DNA from: JBHHZM01 sp046758065 | GTDB lineage: Bacteria; Pseudomonadota; Alphaproteobacteria; JAAXGF01 | Assembly: GCA_046758065.1 (NCBI GenBank) | Contig: JBHHZM010000142.1 | Location: forward strand, 1-7,542 | Length of the DNA: 7,542 bases | Direction of reading: 5' to 3' | Shown here: piece after piece, positions 1 through 5,263 of the stretch | Layout: each line of letters opens with the position of its first letter | Position numbering within the stretch: the stretch's first letter is position 1 | The notes under the pieces: generated by a model | What the model was told of the DNA's origin: nothing | Seen by the model: only the letters and a program-made list of their open reading frames with translations | Database searches by the model: none | Translations under genes and position numbers: made by a program

Positions 1-51
1 CATACTTCGGTGAGTCGGGTCACCTGTGCCAAACCCCAACGGACATATAGT
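1..51. other. Window edge downstream of the TRAP operon, no gene seen
   Basis: This short stretch follows the stop codon of the permease gene in the direction of transcription. I see no hairpin followed by a T run, so there is no visible intrinsic terminator. An ATG on the minus strand lies at the very edge (3-1) without a recognisable ribosome binding site. Whether the operon continues past the window cannot be decided. Confidence 0.5.
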
Positions 52-1869
52 CTAGCCCCCTCCCACGATTACGAAGCTCAGCGCCGGCACGTAGGTGACC
101 AGCAGCACCACCGCCAGCAGCACCAACAGGAACGGCAGGGCGCTGCGCGCGACCTCGACCAGCGGCCGCTCGAAGCGATAGGCGGCGAGGAACAGATTCA
201 TGCCCACCGGCGGCGTCAGGTAGCCGAGCTCGAGGTTGACCAGGAAGATGATGCCCAGATGCAGCGGGTGGATGCCGAACGCCTGGCCCATGGGCAGGAT
301 CAGCGGCACCACGACGACGATCGCCGAGAAGATGTCCATCAGGCAGCCGACGACCAGCAGGAACAGATTGAGCATGAGCAGGAACAGCAGTCGCGAGTCA
401 ATATGCGCTGTGACCCAGGCGGTTGCCTTCATGGGGATCTGCGCGTCGACCAGATAGTTGGTCATCCCCATGGCGACGGCGAGGATGACGAAGACGCCGC
501 CGATGAGCGTTGCGCTTGTCATGAGAATGCGCGGCAGGTCCCGCGTGAGGTGAAGGTCGCGGTGAATGAGGACTTCGACCACGAGCGCGTAGAGGACGGT
601 GATCGCCGCGGCCTCGATCAGCGTCGCAAAACCGCCGAAGATGCTGAACAACACCACGCCGGGCAGCAGGATCTCCCACTTCGCCTGCCACAGCGCCGCC
701 GCTGCCTCGCGCGCGTCGAACGGCGGTCGTGGCGCCCCCGCCCGGATTGCCGTGTAGATCCCGAAACCGGCGACGGCGACGACCATCAACAGCCCCGGCA
801 CGACACCGGCCTTGAACAGATCGGGGATCGGCACATGCGCCACCACGCCGAAGAGAATGATCGCCAGGCTGGGCGGAAACAGCAGCCCGATCGAACCGGT
901 CGCAGTGAGCAGGCCGAGCGAGAACCGCTCGGGATAGCCGTTGGCCAACAGCACGGGCAGAAGCAGCCCGCCGAGCGCAAGGATAGTGACCCCCGACGCG
1001 CCGGTGAAGGTCGTGAAGAACGCGCAGACAACGGCGGCGGCGATCGCCAGGCCTCCCGGCAGCCAGCCGAACAGGGCGCGGAACAGCCGCACCAGCCGCC
1101 GGCTCGCGCCGCCTTCGGCGAGCAGATAGCCGGTCAGCGTGAACAACGGGATCGTCGGGATCGTCGGCGAGACGATGATGCGGTAAGCCTCGACTGGGAT
1201 GGCCGCCGCCGGCACGCCTTCGGCGAAGAACAGCACCAGCGCGGCGCCGCCGAGGACGACGAAAATCGGCGCGCCGAGAAACGCCGCGACGACGAGTCCG
1301 ACGAGGGCCGGCAGAACGATCTCACCGGCGTAGGGCTCGAGGAGAAACCCGATGGCCGCCGCTGCGGGGATGCCGAGACAGACGCAGGCGCGGTCCGTCC
1401 AGGTTCCGGCCCGGGTGACAAAGCGGACCGTGACCACGGCGAAGGAGACCGGCAGGATCGTCTCGACGGCCCAGAGCGGCAGCCAGCCGCCGATGCGCAC
1501 CGGCGAGTAGAACTCGGCCTGAACGAAACTGAGGCTTGCCCAGAACAGACTGGCGGCGACGGCGGTCGAGATCGCGGCCGCGACGATGTCGGTCAGCCTG
1601 TCGACCAGCGGCGGGAGGCTCATCATGCCGGTCGATAGGCTGAGGTGCCGCCCCTCGCGAGCGGCCACCATGGCACCGAGAAAACCAACCCACAGCGTCA
1701 GGTGCTGGACGTATCCCGACGAGCCGGGGATGCCGGTGTTCCACAGCGTGCGCAAGACCATTTCGAGCACCGGGAACACGCCCATGGCGAGCAGGGCGAC
1801 TGCCATCAGGACGTTCTCGCCTTGTCGTCCCAAGGCCATGACCCCGGGGATGCCGGCCCGCGCGGTCAT
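52..1869 (-). CDS. TRAP transporter fused permease, DctQ-DctM type (TatQM of a TPAT system)
   Basis: This 605-residue inner-membrane protein fuses the small (DctQ) and large (DctM) membrane subunits of a TRAP transporter, which imports a solute using an ion gradient. Residues 1 to about 165 are DctQ-like: hydrophobic segments near 18-40, 55-70, 95-115 and 135-152, with the family's REGRHL motif at 71-76. Residues from about 175 on are DctM-like, with many membrane segments. Visible DctM signatures are FFTTFTGASGVTILALGG (284-301), the following GLLTATGSIGLLFPPS (319-334), and the C-terminal MD..SA (511-516) and NLELGYLTPPVG (545-556). Length fits a QM fusion. The start chosen is the ATG at 1869, 1 nt after the stop of the binding-protein gene. 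The open frame extends upstream to 2034, but that part overlaps the binding-protein gene and looks non-coding. The ribosome binding site is weak, so translation may be coupled to the upstream gene; the ATG 10 codons downstream (1839) is an alternative start. The substrate cannot be read from the sequence. Confidence 0.93.
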   Translation of the reverse strand: MTARAGIPGVMALGRQGENVLMAVALLAMGVFPVLEMVLRTLWNTGIPGSSGYVQHLTLWVGFLGAMVAAREGRHLSLSTGMMSLPPLVDRLTDIVAAAISTAVAASLFWASLSFVQAEFYSPVRIGGWLPLWAVETILPVSFAVVTVRFVTRAGTWTDRACVCLGIPAAAAIGFLLEPYAGEIVLPALVGLVVAAFLGAPIFVVLGGAALVLFFAEGVPAAAIPVEAYRIIVSPTIPTIPLFTLTGYLLAEGGASRRLVRLFRALFGWLPGGLAIAAAVVCAFFTTFTGASGVTILALGGLLLPVLLANGYPERFSLGLLTATGSIGLLFPPSLAIILFGVVAHVPIPDLFKAGVVPGLLMVVAVAGFGIYTAIRAGAPRPPFDAREAAAALWQAKWEILLPGVVLFSIFGGFATLIEAAAITVLYALVVEVLIHRDLHLTRDLPRILMTSATLIGGVFVILAVAMGMTNYLVDAQIPMKATAWVTAHIDSRLLFLLMLNLFLLVVGCLMDIFSAIVVVVPLILPMGQAFGIHPLHLGIIFLVNLELGYLTPPVGMNLFLAAYRFERPLVEVARSALPFLLVLLAVVLLVTYVPALSFVIVGGG

Positions 1870-1870
1870 C

Positions 1871-2878
1871 TCAGTCGGCCGCCAGAGAGGCCCGGTAGGC
1901 GTCGCGGAGGCGCTCGACCTCGGCGACCATCTCGGCCGGAACCACCACGCCCACCAGGCTCGCATAGCCGGCCCGGGCGCCCCGTTCCCACGCCGCCACC
2001 GCGTCTGTGGGCACCTGATGCACCACCAGGCCATGCTTCTTCATCACCTCGACCGCTTCGTCTCCGAGCTTCGGCACTGCCTGCTTCAGCCGCGCGCCGG
2101 CGTGGCGCGCCGCGCGCAAGAGATCGGGCTTCGCCTCGTCGGGAATTCCCCGCCAAGTCCGGGTCGAGACCACGATTGCCCCGATCAGCGGCGCCCATTT
2201 CAGGTCCGTCATGTGCTTCGCCAGACCGAACCACTGAAAGGACAGGGCGGCGATGGGCGTCGTCGTAAAGGCATTGATCAGACCCGATTGCAGGGCCGTG
2301 TGGATATCGGTCGCCGCCAGGGGCACGGGCCGGAACCCCGCCTTCTGCCAGCCTTCGAGCGTCGCGGTGTCGCCCGACCAGGTGAACAGCTTCAGGGGCT
2401 TCAAGTCGTCGGGATAGACCACCGGCCGCTGCGCGAAGACGCGCACCCAGCCGACGTCGCCCCAGGTCACCAGCTTGAAGCCGTTGGCTTCCAGGATGGC
2501 CTCGAGCCGCGGCCCGAGACGCTGCCTGACGTAGTCGAGCTCGGCGTCGGAGCGGAACATCATCGGCATCTGCAGGGCCTGGATCTCGGGCGCGATCATG
2601 GCTAGGCCGACGCCCGACAGAGCGGCGACGTGGAGCTGCCCGATCCGCATCTTCCTGATCATGTCGGCCTCGTCGCCGGCGACGCCGCCGGGGTAGACGC
2701 GGACACCGATGTCCGCGCCGGGCGCCGCCTTCCAGGCCTCGGCCATGTCACGGATGATCTCGTGCCAAATCGAGCCTTCGGGCGCCAGCGTCCCGAGCTT
2801 GATGGTCCGGGCCGAGGCCGCGATGCTCGCGCCGTGGACGAGCAGCGCCGCGATCAGCGCCACGATGGTGCGTTTCAT
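1871..2878 (-). CDS. TRAP transporter periplasmic substrate-binding protein, DctP family (TatP-like)
   Basis: This 335-residue protein is the periplasmic solute receptor that delivers substrate to the fused permease. An N-terminal signal peptide is clear: basic MKRT, a hydrophobic stretch 5-20, and an AxA-type cleavage site after about residue 23 (AASA|R). The mature protein begins with the DctP-type first strand TIKLGTLAPEGSIWHE (25-40). Further family features are KMRIGQLHVAALSG (76-89), the R-V-F-x-x-RP region (146-152), PDDLKPLK (156-163) and ALQSGLINA (195-203), which matches the canonical ALQ.G.vDg segment. Length is usual for the family. Oddly, the position of the carboxylate-clamping arginine (canonical K-I/L-R-V) is Phe165 in KLFTWSGD, and the usual D-G-x-E-N-P is NAFTTTP (202-208). 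The start at 2878 overlaps the stop of the lipoprotein gene, with a strong ribosome binding site. The DctP family assignment is firm; the ligand is unknown. Confidence 0.93.
   Translation of the reverse strand: MKRTIVALIAALLVHGASIAASARTIKLGTLAPEGSIWHEIIRDMAEAWKAAPGADIGVRVYPGGVAGDEADMIRKMRIGQLHVAALSGVGLAMIAPEIQALQMPMMFRSDAELDYVRQRLGPRLEAILEANGFKLVTWGDVGWVRVFAQRPVVYPDDLKPLKLFTWSGDTATLEGWQKAGFRPVPLAATDIHTALQSGLINAFTTTPIAALSFQWFGLAKHMTDLKWAPLIGAIVVSTRTWRGIPDEAKPDLLRAARHAGARLKQAVPKLGDEAVEVMKKHGLVVHQVPTDAVAAWERGARAGYASLVGVVVPAEMVAEVERLRDAYRASLAAD
2875..2878 (-). other. ATGA stop/start overlap between lipoprotein and binding-protein genes
   Basis: Read on the minus strand, the four bases are ATGA: the TGA ends the TatT-like gene and the ATG begins the DctP-like gene. 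This arrangement usually implies translational coupling and co-transcription, tying TatT production to that of the binding protein. Confidence 0.9.
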
Positions 2879-3789
2879 ATCACGCCCTCCTCGTCGCTCG
2901 CCTCGACGAAGAGGTCGGGAATCCGCGATTCCAACCAGCGGGCCCGCTGTTGGGCGATGGTGTTGACCAGCCGAAGCTCGGGCCTGCGGTCGGGATCGAT
3001 GGCGAGCGCGGCGCCGATCAGGTCGCGAAATTCCGCCAGGTCCTGTTGCTTGATCGCCACGGCCTCGGCGAGCGCCAGGTGAACGGAGGCGCGGGCGCCG
3101 CCCGACAGCTCGAGGGCGCGGGCGTAATGCTCGCGCGCGCGGTCGGCGCTGCCGCCCGGGCGCCCGCCTTCGTATGCAATGAAGAACTCGTGGGCGGCGC
3201 CGCTCTCGTAGGTCTCGTCGAGCTCGATTACCCGTCCGACCATCGCCGCGGCCAGGGGCAGTTCGGCGAGCAGGTCGAGATCGTTCTTGGCAGCGCTGAG
3301 TGCTCCCGCCCAGGCGATGCCGCCCCAGTAGAGGAAGGGAACGTCGGCCACGTCCGTGGCGGCTAGGGCGGCGGCGGCATCCTGGCGCAGCGCCGCGGCG
3401 AACCCGGGGTGCGCGACGGCCAGGCCGCGCAGCGCGTAGTCGCGCCCGCGCAGGTAGTGCTTGCGCGCCCTGTCGCGTCGCGTGCGCGCGCGCTCAAGAT
3501 CGGCCGCGTCGAGCCGATCCGCCTCTTCTTGAAGCAGGTAGGCATAGGCGGTAAATCCCCGCGCCGCCGACAGCAGCAGCGCTTCGTGCCCGGGCGAGAC
3601 CTCGAGCAGACTCTCGTAAGTCTTGAGGCCGAAGGGCATGGCCTCGCGGATCAGTTCGGGGTCGTCGTCCGAGGCGTAGGCGTCTCCGCCCCCCGAGATC
3701 GCGTTGCCGACGATGTCGACCGCCGTCCGCTTGACCGAGCAGGCGGCAAGCGCACCGACCAGAAGCAGCAGGACCGGAAGCTTTCCCAT
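2875..3789 (-). CDS. TatT-family lipoprotein, TPR-like partner of a TRAP transporter (TPAT)
   Basis: This 304-residue protein is predicted to be a lipoprotein facing the periplasm. The N-terminus MGKLPVLLLLVGALAACS is a lipoprotein signal with lipobox LAAC and lipidated Cys17. Ser18 at +2 gives no inner-membrane retention signal by the usual rule, so outer-membrane placement is likely. The body is all-helical and Ala/Leu/Arg-rich, with TPR-like repeats (about 50-145 and 215-265). Features I recognise from the TRAP transporter TatT component family are FLYWGGIAWAGALS (152-165), LP...A.VGRVIELDETYESGAAHEF (177-202), HYARALELS (221-229), and N-T-I-A-Q-Q-R-A near the C-terminus (276-283) with DLF at 292-294. 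TatT proteins are thought to trimerise and work with the binding protein. The start is the ATG at 3789 because the signal peptide and a GGAGGA site fit it. The frame is open back to 3858, but that extension is Arg-rich and would bury the lipobox. It is the first gene of the operon. Confidence 0.9.
   Translation of the reverse strand: MGKLPVLLLLVGALAACSVKRTAVDIVGNAISGGGDAYASDDDPELIREAMPFGLKTYESLLEVSPGHEALLLSAARGFTAYAYLLQEEADRLDAADLERARTRRDRARKHYLRGRDYALRGLAVAHPGFAAALRQDAAAALAATDVADVPFLYWGGIAWAGALSAAKNDLDLLAELPLAAAMVGRVIELDETYESGAAHEFFIAYEGGRPGGSADRAREHYARALELSGGARASVHLALAEAVAIKQQDLAEFRDLIGAALAIDPDRRPELRLVNTIAQQRARWLESRIPDLFVEASDEEGVI
2885..2892 (-). promoter_or_regulatory. Ribosome binding site of the binding-protein gene
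   Basis: GAGGAGGG on the minus strand lies 6 nt before the ATG at 2878, inside the end of the lipoprotein gene. It is a near-ideal Shine-Dalgarno and supports the chosen start, so the binding protein can be initiated independently as well as by coupling. Confidence 0.8.
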
Positions 3790-3794
3790 CGTCT

Positions 3795-3800
3795 TCCTCC
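3795..3800 (-). promoter_or_regulatory. Ribosome binding site of the TatT-like gene, decides the start
   Basis: GGAGGA on the minus strand lies 5 nt before the ATG at 3789. It selects this start over the upstream in-frame ATG at 3858, and it places the lipoprotein signal peptide exactly at the N-terminus. Confidence 0.85.
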
Positions 3801-3856
3801 GCCCTTGAAGCCGAGCCGTCCGGCGAGCGCGGCGACGCGTTCCGCCGGAGGTCTCC

Positions 3857-3884
3857 ACTAGAACGGGAAAGGCAGGAAATTCAA
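3857..3884 (-). promoter_or_regulatory. Weak candidate promoter of the TRAP operon
   Basis: On the minus strand TTGAAT (3884-3879) and TCTAGT (3862-3857) are separated by 16 nt. Each box matches the sigma70 consensus at four of six positions. Transcription would begin near 3850 and leave a leader of about 60 nt before the start at 3789. The boxes are weak, and read-through from the tRNA gene upstream or a regulated promoter elsewhere in 3885-4090 is equally possible. Confidence 0.3.
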
Positions 3885-4091
3885 AAACTCTGTGCTACCG
3901 AGTGGCTACGGAAGGCCCCTACCGGGATGAACACCGCCAGCCACAGGTGCATGAAAAACAACAAGATTTTCGTATACGCGCGTTGCATCACAGTCAGCGC
4001 GAAATCGCGTCGCGTGATGCCCTGTGGCGCTCAAACAATCAAAGGTGACGCGAAGGTCGCCTATTTATGCTCGCAAATCATTGAAAACATT
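3885..4091. other. Non-coding, AT-richer spacer between TRAP operon and tRNA-Cys
   Basis: No gene is supported here. Base composition is clearly less GC-rich than the flanking genes. The stretch contains an imperfect inverted repeat (3985-4020), an 8-bp palindrome CGTATACG (3971-3978) and short T-rich runs on the minus strand that could help end the tRNA transcript. A plus-strand open frame from 3927 into the tRNA is an artefact: its C-terminal half is merely a translation of the antisense of the tRNA. Confidence 0.6.
3985..4020. repeat. Imperfect inverted repeat, possible operator or hairpin
   Basis: Seven-base arms GCATCAC (3985-3991) and GTGATGC (4014-4020) are perfect complements. Between them CGCG (3998-4001) and CGCG (4006-4009) can form an inner stem around AAAT. 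The inner and outer symmetry centres differ by 1 nt, giving an internal loop. It lies about 72 nt beyond the 3' end of tRNA-Cys and about 195 nt before the TRAP operon start. It could be a regulator binding site for the operon or a transcript hairpin; there is no uninterrupted T run directly after it. Confidence 0.4.
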
Positions 4092-4165
4092 TGGAGGCCC
4101 GGGCCGGAATCGAACCGACGTAGACGGATTTGCAGTCCGCTGCTTAGCCACTCAGCCACCGGGCC
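4092..4165 (-). tRNA. tRNA-Cys (anticodon GCA)
   Basis: The gene folds by eye into a full cloverleaf of 74 nt. The acceptor stem pairs GGCCCGG with CCGGGCC, followed by discriminator U and an encoded CCA. The anticodon stem GCGGA/TCCGT carries the loop CTGCAAA, giving anticodon GCA for cysteine codons. The T arm is GTCGG-TTCGATT-CCGGC. The D stem is short (GCT/AGC, then a G-A apposition), as in the E. coli cysteine tRNA, and U73 is the known identity base for CysRS. It is transcribed away from the methyltransferase gene. Confidence 0.95.
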
Positions 4166-4180
4166 GGCGCATGTCCGGGG

Positions 4181-4210
4181 TATATAGGAGGGCGGCGGCA
4201 AGGCGGTCAA
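4181..4210 (-). promoter_or_regulatory. Sigma70-type promoter of tRNA-Cys
   Basis: On the minus strand TTGACC (4210-4205) is followed after 18 nt by TATATA (4186-4181); reading the -10 as CTATAT gives the ideal 17 nt. Transcription would begin near 4174, leaving a leader of about 9 nt before the mature 5' end at 4165, as is typical for a stable-RNA gene. It is one of the few AT-rich patches in this area. Confidence 0.7.
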
Positions 4211-4295
4211 GCGATCCGTATCGGAGCCGGGTTCGGTTGGTCGGTGTCGATTGCCGCCGGTTGTCCGTCGTACCGTGTGGCGCCCGTCTCCGCCG

Positions 4296-4324
4296 TTGTC
4301 TTCGCAGCCGCGCCCAAGTATAAG
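4296..4324 (+). promoter_or_regulatory. Sigma70-type promoter of the methyltransferase gene
   Basis: TTGTCT (4296-4301) and TATAAG (4319-4324) are separated by exactly 17 nt. The start of transcription would be near 4331, with a leader of about 70 nt before the ATG at 4400. That leader is extremely GC-rich and can form a small stem, GCCGC (4335-4339) with GCGGC (4346-4350). The promoter is divergent from that of tRNA-Cys, about 85 nt away. Confidence 0.65.
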
Positions 4325-4399
4325 ACGCCTCGCGGCCGCCCGCGCGCGGCGCGCATGTCGTTTGCCGCCCTCGTTTCCAATCATCCGACGGTGCCGAGC

Positions 4400-5056
4400 A
4401 TGACCGACTTCGCCGCCATCCGCCACAACATGGTCGAGAGCCAGATCCGCACCAACAAGGTGACCGACGCCCGCGTGCTCGCGGCACTCGAGGCGGTGCC
4501 GCGCGAACTGTTCGTGCCCAAGCGTCTCCAGGGCGTCGCCTATGTCGACGAGGACCTCGCGATCGCTCCGGGGCGCTATCTGATGGAGCCGATGGTGCTG
4601 GCGCGACTGCTGCAGGCGGCGGAAATCGAGTCCGACGACGTCGTCCTCGACATCGGCTGCGCCACGGGCTACGCGGCGGCGGTGCTCGCCCGCCTCGCCG
4701 CCACCGTGGTCGCCGTCGAAAGCGACCCGACGCTCGCCGAGGACGCCACGGCGCGGCTCGCCGAGCTCGATGTCGATAATGTGGCGGTGGTCGAGGGTCC
4801 GCTCGAACAGGGCTACGCCACGCAAGGGCCCTACGACGCGATCGTGCTGGAAGGCGGGGTCGACGCCGTGCCGGAGACGATCACCGGGCAGCTCGCTGAG
4901 GGCGGCCGGCTCGTCGCCGTGGTCACCGGCGGCTCACGCGTCGGCAAGGCGACGCTGATGCTGCGCGTGCACGGCGCGTTGTCGCGGCGGGTCCTGTTCG
5001 ACGCCGCGACGCCGCTCCTGCCGGGCTTCAGGATCGAGCCGGGCTTCGTGTTTTAA
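4400..5056 (+). CDS. Protein-L-isoaspartate O-methyltransferase family protein, divergent (Pcm-like)
   Basis: This 218-residue cytoplasmic protein is an AdoMet-dependent methyltransferase of the Pcm family, whose classical members methylate isoaspartyl residues in damaged proteins for repair. The N-terminus has the family pattern M-V-x-x-Q-I-R (11-17), VPRELFVP (33-40) and AYVDEDLAI (47-55). The AdoMet-binding motif I is VLDIGCATGY (82-91), followed by the acidic ribose-binding end of strand 2, VVAVESD (103-109). Length is close to the roughly 208 residues of E. coli Pcm. The canonical T-I-S-x-P segment with its active-site serine reads Y-L-M-E-P (60-64), so repair activity is uncertain. The start at 4400 (MTDF) matches the usual N-terminus of alphaproteobacterial relatives. 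An in-frame ATG at 4355 would add 15 unlikely residues. The ribosome binding site is weak. Related genomes often have tolC directly downstream, but it is absent here. Confidence 0.88.
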   Translation: MTDFAAIRHNMVESQIRTNKVTDARVLAALEAVPRELFVPKRLQGVAYVDEDLAIAPGRYLMEPMVLARLLQAAEIESDDVVLDIGCATGYAAAVLARLAATVVAVESDPTLAEDATARLAELDVDNVAVVEGPLEQGYATQGPYDAIVLEGGVDAVPETITGQLAEGGRLVAVVTGGSRVGKATLMLRVHGALSRRVLFDAATPLLPGFRIEPGFVF

Positions 5057-5061
5057 CTCTG

Positions 5062-5112
5062 GCAGGGCGCTGAGAAATGCCGATACCGGTCCGTTTTCCC
5101 TGCTTCGGCAGG
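5062..5112 (+). promoter_or_regulatory. Possible alternative hairpins after the methyltransferase gene
   Basis: CCTGC (5099-5103) and GCAGG (5108-5112) enclose a TTCG loop, giving a stable small hairpin in the RNA. The same left arm, extended to CCCTGC (5098-5103), can instead pair with GCAGGG at 5062-5067. No T run follows directly; the nearest (5138-5142) is some 25 nt away. This could end or process the upstream transcript, but it is not a standard intrinsic terminator. Confidence 0.3.
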
Positions 5113-5127
5113 CTCAGAATGAGGGCA
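5103..5127. repeat. Possible copy of a widespread intergenic repeat family
   Basis: The stretch reads as C-TTCGG-CAGGCTCAG followed by AATGAGGGC. From memory it resembles the short CTTCG-CAGGCTCAG-ATGAGG type elements scattered between genes in many alphaproteobacteria. Only one copy is in the window, so it cannot be confirmed as a repeat from this sequence alone. Confidence 0.3.
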
Positions 5128-5185
5128 CCCAGGCGAGTTTTTCAACAGTCTGCTGGGGATTTTGTGCGAAGACTAGCGTTTGTCT

Positions 5186-5215
5186 TTGATTAACCATGTT
5201 GTGCTGGCATATGTT
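5186..5215 (+). promoter_or_regulatory. Candidate popZ promoter with overlapping CtrA half-site
   Basis: TTGATT (5186-5191) and TATGTT (5210-5215) are 18 nt apart, each with four of six consensus matches. TTAACCAT at 5190-5197 is a perfect copy of the half-site used by the cell-cycle regulator CtrA in alphaproteobacteria, and it overlaps the -35 box. The second half-site of the full TTAA-N7-TTAA form is not conserved (TTTG at 5179-5182). A leader of about 40 nt would precede popZ. CtrA control is inferred from the motif only. Confidence 0.4.
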
Positions 5216-5263
5216 CATCTTGTGTCCTAGTGTAGCGCGGATCTGGCCGTCTGAGGTGTGGGG

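Noticed and set aside
10..1638. Plus-strand open frame of 542 codons rich in Q, H, R and D
   Set aside because: It is antisense to the DctQM permease gene and starts without a ribosome binding site. The low-complexity Q/R/D-rich composition is what the reverse of a hydrophobic GC-rich gene produces.
1586..2605. Plus-strand open frame of 339 codons
   Set aside because: It is antisense to both the permease and binding-protein genes and crosses their junction. No family features are visible.
3971..3997. Possible minus-strand promoter, CTGACT with TATACG
   Set aside because: The spacer is only 15 nt and both boxes are poor. I kept only the nearby inverted repeat and palindrome as observations.
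3927..4187. Plus-strand open frame ending in PGPESNRRRRICSPLLSHSATGP
   Set aside because: This is a translation of the antisense of tRNA-Cys, a well-known annotation artefact. The frame at 4024-4323, with PGRNRTDVDGF, is the same artefact in another frame.
4332..4354. Alternating GC tract in the methyltransferase leader, possible Z-DNA
   Set aside because: Short GC alternations are expected by chance in DNA of this composition. Only the small stem is mentioned, under the promoter.
4061..4825. Minus-strand open frame of 254 codons
   Set aside because: It runs antisense through the methyltransferase gene and then through the tRNA gene. It has no start signals and no recognisable family.
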